The notes under the pieces: generated by a model
The model's input: the letters and a program-made list of their open reading frames with translations, nothing else
What the model was told of the DNA's origin: nothing
Databases searched by the model: none
Source of the DNA: Streptomyces sp. JJ36
Lineage (GTDB): Bacteria > Actinomycetota > Actinomycetes > Streptomycetales > Streptomycetaceae
DNA: 64,000 nucleotides
NCBI RefSeq assembly: GCF_021696945.1
Contig: NZ_JACYHE010000010.1
Span: 1-64,000, forward strand
Direction: 5' to 3'
Shown here: positions 27,378 to 36,173 of the stretch, piece by piece
Layout: every line of letters begins with the position of its first letter
How positions within the stretch are numbered: the first letter of the stretch is position 1
Program-made: the position numbers and the translations under genes

Positions 27378-28604
27378 ATGGGATTCCATGTCGACTCCGA
27401 GGCCGGGCGGCTCCGCCGCGTCATCCTGCACCGGCCCGATCTCGAGCTGAAGCGGCTCACCCCCTCGAACAAGGACGATCTCCTGTTCGACGACGTCCTC
27501 TGGGTGCGCCGCGCCCGGCAGGAGCACGACGCCTTCGCCGACGCCCTCCGCGACCGCGGGGTGCAGGTCCATCTCTTCGGGGACCTGCTCACCGAGAGCC
27601 TGGACGTGCCGGCCGCGCGCTCGCTGGTGCTGGACCGGGTCTTCGACGAGCGGGAGTACGGGCCGCTGGCCACCGCCCACCTGCGGTCCGCCTTCGACGC
27701 GCTGCCCACGCCCGAGCTGGCCGAGGCGCTGATAGGGGGCATGACCAAGCGGGAGTTCCTGGAGCGCTCCGCGGAGCCCACCTCGGTCCGCTTCCATGTG
27801 ATGGAGCCGGACGACTTCCTGCTCGCGCCGCTGCCGAACCACCTCTTCACCCGGGACACCTCCGCCTGGGTCTACGACGGGGTGTCGATCAACGACATGC
27901 GGTGGCCGGCCCGCCGCCGGGAGACCGTCCACTTCGAGGCCATCTACCGGCACCACCCGCTCTTCACCGGCAACACCTTCCGCCTCTGGTCCGAGGGCGG
28001 GGGCACCGGCCACCCCTCCACCATCGAGGGCGGGGACGTCCTGGTGATCGGGAACGGCGCGGTGCTGGTCGGGATGAGCGAGCGCACCACCCCGCAGGCC
28101 GTGGAGCTGCTGGCGCGGAACCTGTTCGAGGCCGGCTCGGCCACCACCATCGTGGCGCTGGACATGCCCAAGCGCCGGGCGTTCATGCACCTCGACACGG
28201 TGATGACGATGATCGACGGCGACACCTTCACGCAGTACGAGGGCCTGGGGATGCTCCGCTCGTACACCATCGAGCCGGGCGGCGGGCCGCACGAGCTGAA
28301 GGTCACCGACCACCCGCCGGAGCACATGCACCGGGCGATCGCGGCGGCGCTCGGGCTGGACGCGATCCGGGTGCTCACGCCCACCCAGGACGTGCACTCG
28401 GCGGAGCGGGAGCAGTGGGACGACGGCTGCAACGTGCTGGCCGTCGAGCCCGGCGTGGTGCTCGCCTACGACCGGAACGCGACCACCAACACCTTCCTCC
28501 GCAAGCGCGGCATCGAGGTGCTGGAGCTCCCCGGCAGCGAGCTGGGCCGGGGACGCGGCGGACCGCGGTGCATGAGCTGCCCGGTGGAGCGCGACGCCGT
28601 GTAG
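27378..28604 (+). CDS. arcA: Arginine deiminase
   Basis: The 408-residue protein has the guanidine-modifying fold signatures [58 protein letters not shown] and the nucleophilic Cys in [10 protein letters not shown] near the C-terminus. It converts arginine to citrulline and ammonia. ATG at 27378 has AGGATGGGG upstream. An OTC gene follows 233 nt downstream, but no carbamate kinase gene is adjacent, so the full fermentative arc pathway is not encoded here as a unit. Confidence 0.95.
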   Translation: MGFHVDSEAGRLRRVILHRPDLELKRLTPSNKDDLLFDDVLWVRRARQEHDAFADALRDRGVQVHLFGDLLTESLDVPAARSLVLDRVFDEREYGPLATAHLRSAFDALPTPELAEALIGGMTKREFLERSAEPTSVRFHVMEPDDFLLAPLPNHLFTRDTSAWVYDGVSINDMRWPARRRETVHFEAIYRHHPLFTGNTFRLWSEGGGTGHPSTIEGGDVLVIGNGAVLVGMSERTTPQAVELLARNLFEAGSATTIVALDMPKRRAFMHLDTVMTMIDGDTFTQYEGLGMLRSYTIEPGGGPHELKVTDHPPEHMHRAIAAALGLDAIRVLTPTQDVHSAEREQWDDGCNVLAVEPGVVLAYDRNATTNTFLRKRGIEVLELPGSELGRGRGGPRCMSCPVERDAV

Positions 28605-28606
28605 CG

Positions 28607-28636
28607 GGGTCCGGGTCCGGGTCCGGGTCCGGGTCC
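28607..28636. repeat. GGGTCC hexamer tandem repeat
   Basis: Five perfect tandem copies of GGGTCC start two bases after the arcA stop codon and are followed by CGGGCCC. The run could form a weak hairpin with the following GGGCCC. It is probably a slippage-derived microsatellite in the intergenic region. Confidence 0.9.
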
Positions 28637-28745
28637 CGGGCCCGTGCCGGTCCGGGGTGCGGTGGAGGCGCCGGGCCGGCACGGGGCGTCCGGCGGCCGC
28701 CGGGCCCTTCCGGGCACGCGTGCCGCGGCCGTGCCGGGTGGCGCC

Positions 28746-28775
28746 CGTATAAGAATGCGCCGGATCGTATAGACT
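28746..28775 (+). promoter_or_regulatory. AT-rich direct repeats and -10-like element upstream of argF
   Basis: The hexamer CGTATA occurs at 28746-28751 and again at 28766-28771, exactly 20 bp apart, in an otherwise GC-rich gap. The second copy runs into TAGACT, a plausible -10 box, ~65 nt upstream of the OTC start. The spacing (two helical turns) suggests a regulator-binding site over the promoter. Whether it is an ArgR site is unproven; it does not match a canonical ARG box well. Confidence 0.4.
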
Positions 28776-28837
28776 TCCGGTCCGGCGTTCGCGTCAGCTT
28801 CGTCGTCCGCGTCCGTGTCCGCACTCAGGAGCCCGCC

Positions 28838-29839
28838 ATGTCCACAGACCTCAGGGGACGCCCCCTGGTGAAGGAGCTGGACCTCACCCCCGGGGAGTTC
28901 CGCCGGCTGCTCGACCTCGCCGCCCGCCTGAAGGCGGAGCGGGCCACGGGCACGGAACGGCAGCGGCTCCAGGGCCGGACCGTCGCGCTGATCTTCGAGA
29001 AGGCCTCCACCCGCACCCGGTGCGCCTTCGAGGTGGCCGCCGCCCACCAGGGGGCGGCCACCACCTGCCTCGACCCGTCCGGCTCACACCTGGGCCACAA
29101 GGAGTCGGTCCGGGACACGGCCCGGGTGCTGGGCCGGCTCTACGACGCCGTCCAGTTCCGCGGCGCGGCGCAGGAGACGGCCGAGGAGCTGGCCGCCCAC
29201 GCCGGGGTGCCGGTCTACAACGGCCTGACCGACGACTGGCATCCCACCCAGATGCTCGCGGACGTGCTCACCATGACCGAGCACTGCTCCCGGCCGCTGG
29301 ACCGCATCGCCTACGCCTACCTCGGCGACGCCCGCTCCAACATGGGCAACTCCTACCTGGTCACCGGCGCCCTGCTGGGCATGGACGTACGGATCGCGGC
29401 CCCCGGCAAACTGTGGCCGCGGGACGCGGTGGTGGCGCGGGCCCGCGAGCTCGCCGCGACCACCGGCGCCCGGATCACCCTCACCGAGGACGTCGGCGAG
29501 GGCGTACGCGGCACCGACTTCGTCGCCACCGACGTGTGGGTCTCCATGGGCGAGCCCCCGGAGGTCTGGGACGAGCGGATCGCCCTGCTGCGCCCGTACG
29601 CCGTGACCATGGACGTGCTGCGCGCCACCGGCAACGACGAGGTGCGCTTCCTGCACTGCCTGCCCGCCTTCCACGACCTCGGCACGGCGGTGGCCCGGGA
29701 GCTGCACGCCCGGCACGGGCTGGAGTCCCTGGAGGTCACCGACGAGGTCTTCGAGTCGGAGCACTCGGTCGTCTTCGACGAGGCGGAGAACCGGATGCAC
29801 ACCATCAAGGCGCTGCTCGTCGCCACTCTCGCGGAGTGA
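28838..29839 (+). CDS. argF: Ornithine carbamoyltransferase
   Basis: The 333-residue protein carries the carbamoyl-phosphate site [32 protein letters not shown], the [15 protein letters not shown] block, and the ornithine-binding DVWVSMGE and [10 protein letters not shown] motifs. It interconverts ornithine plus carbamoyl phosphate with citrulline. ATG at 28838 has CAGGAG upstream. Its location beside arcA rather than other arg genes suggests a catabolic (arcB) role or a second copy; motif sequence alone does not separate anabolic from catabolic enzymes. Confidence 0.95.
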   Translation: MSTDLRGRPLVKELDLTPGEFRRLLDLAARLKAERATGTERQRLQGRTVALIFEKASTRTRCAFEVAAAHQGAATTCLDPSGSHLGHKESVRDTARVLGRLYDAVQFRGAAQETAEELAAHAGVPVYNGLTDDWHPTQMLADVLTMTEHCSRPLDRIAYAYLGDARSNMGNSYLVTGALLGMDVRIAAPGKLWPRDAVVARARELAATTGARITLTEDVGEGVRGTDFVATDVWVSMGEPPEVWDERIALLRPYAVTMDVLRATGNDEVRFLHCLPAFHDLGTAVARELHARHGLESLEVTDEVFESEHSVVFDEAENRMHTIKALLVATLAE

Positions 29840-29864
29840 GGACGGCGCGCTCGTATCGCGCACC

Positions 29865-29878
29865 GGTGACGACGGTCA
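29865..29878. promoter_or_regulatory. Candidate operator, copy 1
   Basis: The 14-bp core GGTGACGACGGTCA lies 58 nt upstream of the enoyl-CoA hydratase start. The same core with one base changed (A for the tenth G) occurs at 38888-38901 between the ligase and acyl-CoA dehydrogenase genes. Its recurrence in control regions of functionally related genes is the reason to call it an operator. Confidence 0.55.
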
Positions 29879-29936
29879 CGAAGGGGTGATACGTTCGGGG
29901 TTGCGCCCGACTCGCCGTCCGGAGGAGACCCGTGTC

Positions 29937-30764
29937 ATGAGCCCCTTCACCGGTTCCGCCCGCGCCACCGGACGCTGGGAGCACCTCCGGGTGACCGAGG
30001 AGGACGGCGTCGTCACCGTCACCCTCGACCGCCCCGACAAGCTCAACGCCCTCACCTTCGAGGCCTACGCGGACCTGCGGGACCTGCTCGCCGAGCTCTC
30101 CCGGGAGCGCCGGGCCCGGGCGCTGGTGCTCGGCGGCGAGGGCCGCGGCTTCTGCTCCGGCGGTGACGTGGACGAGATCATCGGCGCCACGCTCGGCATG
30201 GACACCGGGCAGCTCCTGGACTTCAACCGGATGACCGGCCAGGTCGTCCGCGCCCTGCGGGAGGCGCCGTTCCCCGTGGTGGCGGCCGTGCACGGGGTCG
30301 CCGCCGGCGCCGGCGCGGTGCTGGCGCTCGCCGCCGACTTCCGGGTGGCCGACCCCACCGCCCGCTTCGCCTTCCTCTTCACCAAGGTGGGGCTCTCCGG
30401 CGGCGACATGGGCGCCGCCTACCTGCTGCCGCGGGTCGTCGGCCTCGGCCACGCCACCCGCATCCTGATGCTCGGCGAGCCCGTCCGCTTCCCGGAGGCC
30501 GAACGCATCGGGCTGGTCAGCCAGGCCGCGGAGGACGGCGGCGCCACGGAGGCCGCCGCGGCCCTCGCCCGCCGCCTCGCCGACGGGCCCGCCCTCGCCC
30601 ACGCCCAGACCAAGGCGCTGCTCACCGCCGAGCTCGACCTCCCGCTCTCCGCGGCCGTCGAGATGGACGCCGCCACCCAGGCCCTGCTGATGAGCAGCGA
30701 GGACTACGCCGAGTTCCACGCCGCGTTCACCGAGAAGCGGCCCCCGAAGTGGCAGGGGCGCTGA
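29937..30764 (+). CDS. Enoyl-CoA hydratase family protein of the aminobenzoate pathway
   Basis: The 275-residue crotonase-fold protein has VTLDRPDKLNALTF, the oxyanion-hole segment GEGRGFCSGGDVDEI and GVAAGAGAVLALAADFR. ATG at 29937 is preceded by GGAGGAG. It ends one nucleotide before the monooxygenase/reductase start, so the two are cotranscribed. In CoA-dependent aromatic pathways such proteins hydrate or open the dearomatised ring after the monooxygenase/reductase step. The exact reaction here is inferred from context. Confidence 0.85.
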   Translation: MSPFTGSARATGRWEHLRVTEEDGVVTVTLDRPDKLNALTFEAYADLRDLLAELSRERRARALVLGGEGRGFCSGGDVDEIIGATLGMDTGQLLDFNRMTGQVVRALREAPFPVVAAVHGVAAGAGAVLALAADFRVADPTARFAFLFTKVGLSGGDMGAAYLLPRVVGLGHATRILMLGEPVRFPEAERIGLVSQAAEDGGATEAAAALARRLADGPALAHAQTKALLTAELDLPLSAAVEMDAATQALLMSSEDYAEFHAAFTEKRPPKWQGR

Positions 30765-30765
30765 G

Positions 30766-33057
30766 ATGGCCGCGGACGGCGCGGGCCCGGCGCAGCGCAT
30801 CGCGGTCATCGGCGGCGGCCCCGGCGGGCTCTACGCCGCCGCCCTCCTCAAGCGGCTGCGCCCCGCCCGCGAGGTCACCGTCTTCGAACGCAACGCGCCG
30901 GAGAACACCTTCGGCTTCGGCGTGGTGCTCTCCGACGAGACCCTCGGCGGCATCGAGCACGCCGACCCGGAGGCCTTCGTCGCGCTCCAAGAGGCGTTCG
31001 TGCGCTGGGACGACATCGAGATCGTGCACCGCGGCACCACCCTGGTCTCCGGCGGGCACGGCTTCGCCGCGCTCGGCCGCCGCCGGCTGCTCGGCGTGCT
31101 GCACGACCGCTGCCGCAGCCTCGGCGTCGACCTGCGGTTCCGTACCGAGGCCCCGCCGGCGGCCGCGCTCTCCGCGGCGTACGACCTGGTCGTCGCCGCC
31201 GACGGGGTGCACAGCACCACCCGCGAGGCCCACCGCGACGCCTTCCGGCCCCGGCTGACCACCCACCGCTGCCGCTACATCTGGCTGGCCGCCCCCTTCG
31301 CCCTGGACGCCTTCCGTTTCGAGATCGCGGAGACGGAGCACGGCGTGGCCCAGCTCCACGCCTACCCGTACGCGCCGGACGCCTCCACCGCCGTCGTCGA
31401 GATGCGCGAGGAGGTCTGGCGCGCGGCCGGCCTGGACCGCATGGACGAGGCGGCCTCCGCCGCCCACTGCGCCAAGCTCTTCCCGGAGACCCTCGGGGGC
31501 CGCCCGCTGCACGGCAACAACTCCCAGTGGACCGCCTTCCGCACCGTGGTCAACGAGACCTGGTCGCACGGGAACACCGTGCTGCTCGGGGACGCCGCGC
31601 ACACCGCGCACTTCTCCATCGGCTCCGGCACCAAGCTGGCCGTCGAGGACGCGCTCGCCCTCGCCGCCTGCCTGGAGGAGCACCCCGGGGTGCCGGACGC
31701 CCTCGCCGCCTACGAGGCCGAGCGGCGCCCCGTGGTGCTCTCCACCCAGCGGGCGGCCCGCGCCAGCCTGGAGTGGTTCGAGGACCTGCCCGCCTACGTC
31801 GACCAGCCGCCGCACCAGTTCGCCTTCAACCTGCTCACCCGCAGCCGCCGGGTGACCCACGACAACCTGCGGCTGCGCGACCCCGGCTTCGTCGCCGCCG
31901 TCGAGCGGGCGCAGGGCGTGCCGGCGGGCACCCCGCCCATGTTCACGCCGTACCGGCTGGGAGGGCTGGAGCTGCGGAACCGCGTCGTGGTCTCGGCGAT
32001 GGACATGTACTCCGCGCAGGACGGCCTGCCCGGCGACTTCCACCTCGTCCACCTCGGCTCCCGGGCGCTCGGCGGCGCGGGCCTGACCATGACGGAGATG
32101 GTCTGCGTCTCGCCCGAGGGCCGCATCACCCCCGGCTGCACCGGGCTCTGGTCCGACGCGCAGGAGGCCGCCTGGCGCCGGGTCACCGACTTCGTGCACG
32201 CCCAGGCGCCGGGCGCGGCGATCGGCGTCCAGCTCGGCCACTCCGGGCGCAAGGGCTCCACCCGCCTGATGTGGGAGGGCATCGACGACCCCCTCCCGGA
32301 GGGGAACTGGCCCGTCGTCGGGCCCTCCCCGCTGCCCTACCGGAACGGCGTCAGCCAGACCCCCCGGGCCCTGGAGCAGGCGGACCTGGCGGAGCTGCGC
32401 GAACAGTTCGCCGCCGCGGCGCGCCGCGCGGCCCGGGCCGGCTTCGACCTGCTGGAGCTGCACTGCGCCCACGGCTACCTGCTCTCCAGCTTCCTCTCCC
32501 CGCTGACCAACCACCGCACCGACGCCTACGGCGGCGACCTCGACGGGCGGCTCCGCTTCCCCCTGGAGGTGCTGGACGCGGTGCGCGCCGTCTGGCCGGA
32601 GGACCGCCCGCTGACGGTCCGCATCTCCGCCACCGACTGGGCCGAGGGCGGCACCTCGGCGGAGGACGCGCTGGGCATGGCGGCGGCCTTCGCCGCGCAC
32701 GGCGCCGACGCGATCGACGTCTCCACCGGCCAGGTGGTCTCCACGGAGCAGCCCGACCACGGCCGCTCCTACCAGGTCCCGTACGCCGACCGGATCCGCA
32801 ACGGCCTCGGGATCCCGGTCATCGCGGTGGGCGCCATCTCCTCCTGGGACGACGTCAACTCCCTGCTGCTGGCCGGCCGCGCCGACCTCTGCGCCCTGGC
32901 CCGGCCCCATCTCTGGGACCCGCACTGGACCCTGCACGCCGCCGCCGACCAGGGGTACACCGGGCCCGGCGCCCCCTGGCCGCTGCCGTACCGGGCGGGC
33001 AGCCGCAAACCGCCGGCCGGCCGCACCGACGCGCCCAAGCCGCGCCTCACCCTCTGA
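30766..33057 (+). CDS. Two-domain 2-aminobenzoyl-CoA (or salicylyl-CoA) monooxygenase/reductase
   Basis: The 763-residue fusion has two domains. Residues 1-~385 are a flavoprotein hydroxylase with the FAD motif AVIGGGPGGLYAAALLKRL, the signature ENTFGFGVVLSDETL and GDAAHTAHFSIGSGTKLAVEDA. Residues ~390-763 are an Old Yellow Enzyme-type NADH:flavin oxidoreductase (MFTPYRLGGLELRNRVVVSAM, HCAHGYLLSSFLSP, YGGDLDGRLRFPLEV). This fusion is known from 2-aminobenzoyl-CoA monooxygenase/reductase, which hydroxylates and reduces the aromatic ring of the CoA thioester; close relatives act as salicylyl-CoA 5-hydroxylases. The ligase at 37.1-38.8 kb favours the aminobenzoate assignment. Confidence 0.88.
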   Translation: MAADGAGPAQRIAVIGGGPGGLYAAALLKRLRPAREVTVFERNAPENTFGFGVVLSDETLGGIEHADPEAFVALQEAFVRWDDIEIVHRGTTLVSGGHGFAALGRRRLLGVLHDRCRSLGVDLRFRTEAPPAAALSAAYDLVVAADGVHSTTREAHRDAFRPRLTTHRCRYIWLAAPFALDAFRFEIAETEHGVAQLHAYPYAPDASTAVVEMREEVWRAAGLDRMDEAASAAHCAKLFPETLGGRPLHGNNSQWTAFRTVVNETWSHGNTVLLGDAAHTAHFSIGSGTKLAVEDALALAACLEEHPGVPDALAAYEAERRPVVLSTQRAARASLEWFEDLPAYVDQPPHQFAFNLLTRSRRVTHDNLRLRDPGFVAAVERAQGVPAGTPPMFTPYRLGGLELRNRVVVSAMDMYSAQDGLPGDFHLVHLGSRALGGAGLTMTEMVCVSPEGRITPGCTGLWSDAQEAAWRRVTDFVHAQAPGAAIGVQLGHSGRKGSTRLMWEGIDDPLPEGNWPVVGPSPLPYRNGVSQTPRALEQADLAELREQFAAAARRAARAGFDLLELHCAHGYLLSSFLSPLTNHRTDAYGGDLDGRLRFPLEVLDAVRAVWPEDRPLTVRISATDWAEGGTSAEDALGMAAAFAAHGADAIDVSTGQVVSTEQPDHGRSYQVPYADRIRNGLGIPVIAVGAISSWDDVNSLLLAGRADLCALARPHLWDPHWTLHAAADQGYTGPGAPWPLPYRAGSRKPPAGRTDAPKPRLTL

Positions 33058-33121
33058 GCGGGCCGGCCCCGGGTGCGCCGGGGACACCGCCTCCGCACCG
33101 CCGGGACAACTCCCGGGGACG

Positions 33122-33376
33122 TCAGGGCCCGCCCTCGTCCCACCAGCGGTCCTCCGCGTCCCGCCGGTTGCCGACGATCACGGCGGCCGGCGGGATCACC
33201 ATGGCCACCACGCACATCGCGATCGCGGCCGGCACCGACCAGAAGCGCACGAAGCCCCAGGCGCTCACGAAGAGCACCAGGCAGATACCCATCAGCACGA
33301 AGTAGCGCACGCGACGCCGCGGGTACGAGCCACGCGGTGCGCCCGCGCCCCCGGGGCTGGAACGGGGTGCCGTCAT
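33122..33376 (-). CDS. DUF3099 family membrane protein
   Basis: The 84-residue protein has two transmembrane helices (YFVLMGICLVLFVSAWGFVRF and AAIAMCVVAMVIPPAAVIV), a basic N-terminus ending PRRRVRYF and an acidic end DRRDAEDRWWDEGGP-like. This matches the actinobacterial DUF3099 family. ATG at 33376 follows CTGGAG. Function is unknown. It is convergent to the monooxygenase/reductase gene. Confidence 0.8.
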   Translation of the reverse strand: MTAPRSSPGGAGAPRGSYPRRRVRYFVLMGICLVLFVSAWGFVRFWSVPAAIAMCVVAMVIPPAAVIVGNRRDAEDRWWDEGGP

Positions 33377-33810
33377 GTCTCCAGCGTAGGTCGGCGGCGT
33401 GCGGCGGCGCGTTCCGCGCCGGGGCGTGCCGCCACGCGACGGAGGACCGCCGGCCGCCGCCGCACGCCCCGCCACGCCGGACGGAGCGGCCGGAAACCGG
33501 GCCGACGGGCGCGATCTGCCAGGTGCGGTACGGGGTGTGGCCGGGCGACACCTGTCGGTCGGCACACACCGGACGGACGCCCCGGAGTGCCCCTCCGGTG
33601 ACGGGAAGGCCGGGAAGGGGGCTTCCGGCGGACCGGAACCGCTGTCACGCTGTGCAGTGAACAATGAACCGATTGTGCGTGTACGGCACAGGTGCCGGAA
33701 GTGGCCGATCACGTGTTCATCTGCGGATGGGGCAGATGTGCATTAGTGTGCAGCCGGGCTGTCCTCGAGGGGGCCGGGCGAGTTCGTGGATCTCGTCGGG
33801 AGGAAGTCGC
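33377..33810. other. Gene-poor region upstream of a DUF397 gene
   Basis: No reading frame with acceptable codon bias was found here. The distal half (33650-33750) is noticeably more AT-rich and includes an inverted repeat ACAAT-N6-ATTGT at 33661-33676. This is probably the promoter region of the DUF397 gene. No known element is recognised in the rest. Confidence 0.5.
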
Positions 33811-34023
33811 GTGGTGAGTGGATTCGGCTGGCGGAAGAGTACGCGTTCCGAGGACCCGAAGGGATGTGTCGAGGTGGCACGCGACGTGCGGAACACGTCG
33901 GTCCGCGACTCCAAGGACCGGAACGGGCCCGTCCTCGCCTTCTCCGCAGGGGCCTGGTCCGCCTTTCTCGCCGGTCTCGACTCCCTGGCAGGGCTGCCCG
34001 TTGACGCGCACGACCCGATCTGA
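33811..34023 (+). CDS. DUF397 domain protein
   Basis: The 70-residue protein is almost entirely one DUF397 domain: GFGWRKSTRSEDPKGCVEVA, VRDSKDRNGPVLAFSAGAWSAFLAGL. In streptomycetes these proteins partner DUF5753-type XRE regulators (BldB/WhiJ-like systems). GTG at 33811 has GGGAGGAAG upstream; the adjacent GTG at 33814 is an alternative. Here the XRE partner (34858-35715) lies on the opposite strand, separated by two membrane-protein genes. Confidence 0.85.
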   Translation: MVSGFGWRKSTRSEDPKGCVEVARDVRNTSVRDSKDRNGPVLAFSAGAWSAFLAGLDSLAGLPVDAHDPI

Positions 34024-34042
34024 CCGTATCGAGGTGGGCCCC

Positions 34043-34315
34043 ATGGACCCTGCCGGTTCCGGCGAAGCCGGCCCCCTCCGGGAAGGGACGCGGCGCAGTG
34101 CCCGGCGTCCCGCGTCGTCTCGCGCGTTCCTGGCGTACTGCCTGGTGGCCGGTGCCGTGGCGACGGTCGCGGGCGCGAGCGTCTCGCTGCTCGCTACCGG
34201 TGCGTCGGACAAGCGGGCGGCCTGGCTGGTGGTGATGGTGGCGGTGTCCTTCGCAGCAGGCCTCGGCTGGAGCCTGGTGCCGCTCCGGAGGCGCGGGTCC
34301 ACCATGGATCGCTGA
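34043..34315 (+). CDS. Small membrane protein
   Basis: The 90-residue protein has two hydrophobic helices (AFLAYCLVAGAVATVAGASVSLL and AAWLVVMVAVSFAAGLGWSLVPL) and short basic termini. GAGGTGG precedes the ATG. It is 19 nt downstream of the DUF397 gene and probably cotranscribed. No family is recognised. Confidence 0.65.
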   Translation: MDPAGSGEAGPLREGTRRSARRPASSRAFLAYCLVAGAVATVAGASVSLLATGASDKRAAWLVVMVAVSFAAGLGWSLVPLRRRGSTMDR

Positions 34316-34322
34316 CCGGCGG

Positions 34323-34820
34323 TCAGGCGTCGTCCCCGTCCGGCGTGCGGGCCTCGCGGGGGCGGCCGAAACGCCTGCGGACCAGCGCGGTGACGGTCAG
34401 GCCGAAGGCCGCCGCCACCGCGGTGAGCAGGGTGTTGAGGGCGTAGCTGCCGGCCGCCAGCACCCAGCCGGGCATGGATATCTCCAGGCCGGCGGAGGCA
34501 CGTATCACCAGCACGGCGCAGAGGGTCACCACCAGGCAGAGCACGATGAAGCAGAAGGTGACGACCAGACAGCCCACGGAGAACACGCCGGCCACGTTCC
34601 AGAGCCGCCGCCGGTCGTGCCGGCTCAGCTCCTCCAGCCGTCGGCTCTCCCGGCGGTGGCGGTTGGTCCCCAGCTCCTCGAACCGCTGAGCCAGTTCGGC
34701 ATCCTCCGCGGCTGCCAGGTCGTGGCCGAGGGCCGCCGCCGCGCCGTCGCCCGTCCCGGCCGGGGGCAGCGGACGGAGCAACGCGCGGGTGCGCCGCCAC
34801 CACTCTCGCCAGTCCAGCAT
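34323..34820 (-). CDS. Membrane protein of unknown function
   Basis: The 165-residue protein has a hydrophilic, helical N-terminal ~70 residues (LAQRFEELGTNRHRRESRRL) and two long hydrophobic segments (GVFSVGCLVVTFCFIVLCLVV and SYALNTLLTAVAAAFGLTVTAL). It ends in a basic tail. GAGGAGC precedes the ATG at 34820. It is separated by 37 nt from the XRE regulator upstream on the same strand, so they may be one operon. Confidence 0.65.
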   Translation of the reverse strand: MLDWREWWRRTRALLRPLPPAGTGDGAAAALGHDLAAAEDAELAQRFEELGTNRHRRESRRLEELSRHDRRRLWNVAGVFSVGCLVVTFCFIVLCLVVTLCAVLVIRASAGLEISMPGWVLAAGSYALNTLLTAVAAAFGLTVTALVRRRFGRPREARTPDGDDA

Positions 34821-34857
34821 CTGTGCTCCTCAGTCCGGTGGGCCGCACCGCCAGGGG

Positions 34858-35715
34858 TCAGCTCTCGGTGAACCGCTCCAGCGCCCGGTCGATCAGCGCC
34901 AGCGCCTCGTCGCCCTGTGCCGACCGCTCGCTGATGTCCTCGAAGCACTCCCGGTACGTCGCGACGTGCTCGATCTCGTCACTGCTGGCGAGGGCGCCCA
35001 CGGCGGACTCCTGGTAGAGCAGGTCGTTCTCGCCGCCGCTGAAGCTCAGCAGGGTGAAGCTGTACTGGACGCTGTAGTGCGCCCCGGCCGTCAGGGGCAG
35101 CACCCGCAGGTCGACCCGGGGATTGGCCGCCACGGCCTTGAGGTGCCGCAACTGGTTCCGCATCACGGCCGGGGTGCCGATCTGCCGGAGCAGCGCCGCC
35201 TCGTCGACGACCAGATGGACCTCCGGGCCGGACTCGGCCTCGAAAATGCGTTCGTACCGCTTCATGCGCAGGTCGGCGCTGCGCCGGGCCTGTTCCTCGT
35301 CTGTCTGGGCGGAGAGCAGGGCCATCGCGTAGTCGTAGGTCTGCACGTAGCCGGAGACGAGCACCGGGTGGTAGGCCAGGATCTCGGAGGCAGCTCCCTC
35401 GTAACTCAGCAACTGGGCGAACTGGGGCCGGATGAAGGAGCTGAACTCCGCCCACCAGCTGTTCCCCTTGCTGTGGCGGGCCGCGTGCTCCAGTTCCCGC
35501 ACCGTCTCCGGGTCCTGGACGTCGTAGAGCTGCAGCATGGCGCGGAGGTCGGTGACCGAGAGGCTCACCGTCGCCGCTTCGATGCGGATGATTTTCGACA
35601 GGGACCATTCGAGGGCGTCGGCCGCCTGGCGCTGTGTCATGCCGGCCTTGACGCGGGCCTCGCGCAGCGCCTCCCGCAGGGTGCGCCGGTTCAGTGCGGG
35701 GTCGTCGGTAGCCAC
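34858..35715 (-). CDS. XRE-family regulator with DUF5753 domain
   Basis: The 285-residue protein has an N-terminal helix-turn-helix (LREARVKAGMTQRQAADALEWSLSKIIRIE). A DUF5753 region follows, with SSFIRPQFAQLLSYEGAA, LRMKRYERIF and VDEAALLRQIGTPAVMRNQL. GTG at 35715 has GAGGAGAA upstream. Such proteins are numerous in streptomycetes and act with DUF397 partners in development or antibiotic control. The palindrome at 35807-35826 lies ~90 nt upstream of the start and could be its autoregulatory site. Confidence 0.9.
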   Translation of the reverse strand: MATDDPALNRRTLREALREARVKAGMTQRQAADALEWSLSKIIRIEAATVSLSVTDLRAMLQLYDVQDPETVRELEHAARHSKGNSWWAEFSSFIRPQFAQLLSYEGAASEILAYHPVLVSGYVQTYDYAMALLSAQTDEEQARRSADLRMKRYERIFEAESGPEVHLVVDEAALLRQIGTPAVMRNQLRHLKAVAANPRVDLRVLPLTAGAHYSVQYSFTLLSFSGGENDLLYQESAVGALASSDEIEHVATYRECFEDISERSAQGDEALALIDRALERFTES

Positions 35716-36173
35716 GTCGGGTTCTCCTCATGAGGGGTGAGTCGTCCGGTTCTCGCCACGCCCCGGGTGCCGGACGGCGCTCTGCAGAGTGAGCATGACG
35801 AGCAGTCATGTGCAGTATGACACATGTCTTTTCGGGTATGTCTCTCCGCGAGCGGCGGATGTACATCCGGGCGCTTTCTGACGTACCGCCACCGTCGGGC
35901 CGGAAGAAGGCGGTCCGCTGCGCGCCGAACGCCCGCAGCGCTCGGCCGACGGTGGAACGGCAGCGGGCCTTCCGCGGACAGCGGCCGGGTGGGCGTCGCC
36001 CCCCGGGTGCCGGGGACTCCGAGGTCGTCGACCCGGCCGGCACGGTCACCGGACTCGCCCGCGCGCTGGCCTCGGCCGCGGCGCGCGCGCCACGGCAGAC
36101 GCCACCCGGCTGATCACGCACGCCCGGGGCGCCCGGCCCGGTCCGGCGCACTGCCCGCCGGGAGCTGCGTCCG
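35716..36173. other. Gene-poor region upstream of the XRE regulator
   Basis: The 458-nt stretch has relatively low GC between 35780 and 35880, then very GC-rich sequence. An open frame 35808-36113 exists, but its start sits inside a palindrome, there is no ribosome binding site and the product is unrecognisable. In other streptomycetes an ATP-binding anti-sigma-type gene often sits divergent to such an XRE gene; nothing intact of that kind is seen here. Confidence 0.45.
35807..35826. promoter_or_regulatory. Inverted repeat CATGTG-N8-CACATG
   Basis: Perfect 6-bp arms separated by 8 bp lie in an AT-richer island 92 nt upstream of the XRE regulator start. The dyad size suits a dimeric HTH repressor. 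It may be the autoregulatory operator; no second copy was found upstream of the DUF397 gene. Confidence 0.4.

Noticed and set aside
35808..36113. Possible 101-residue protein upstream of the XRE regulator
   Set aside because: The start lies within a dyad, there is no ribosome binding site, codon bias is poor and the product is unrecognisable. No intact anti-sigma-type ATPase could be reconstructed.
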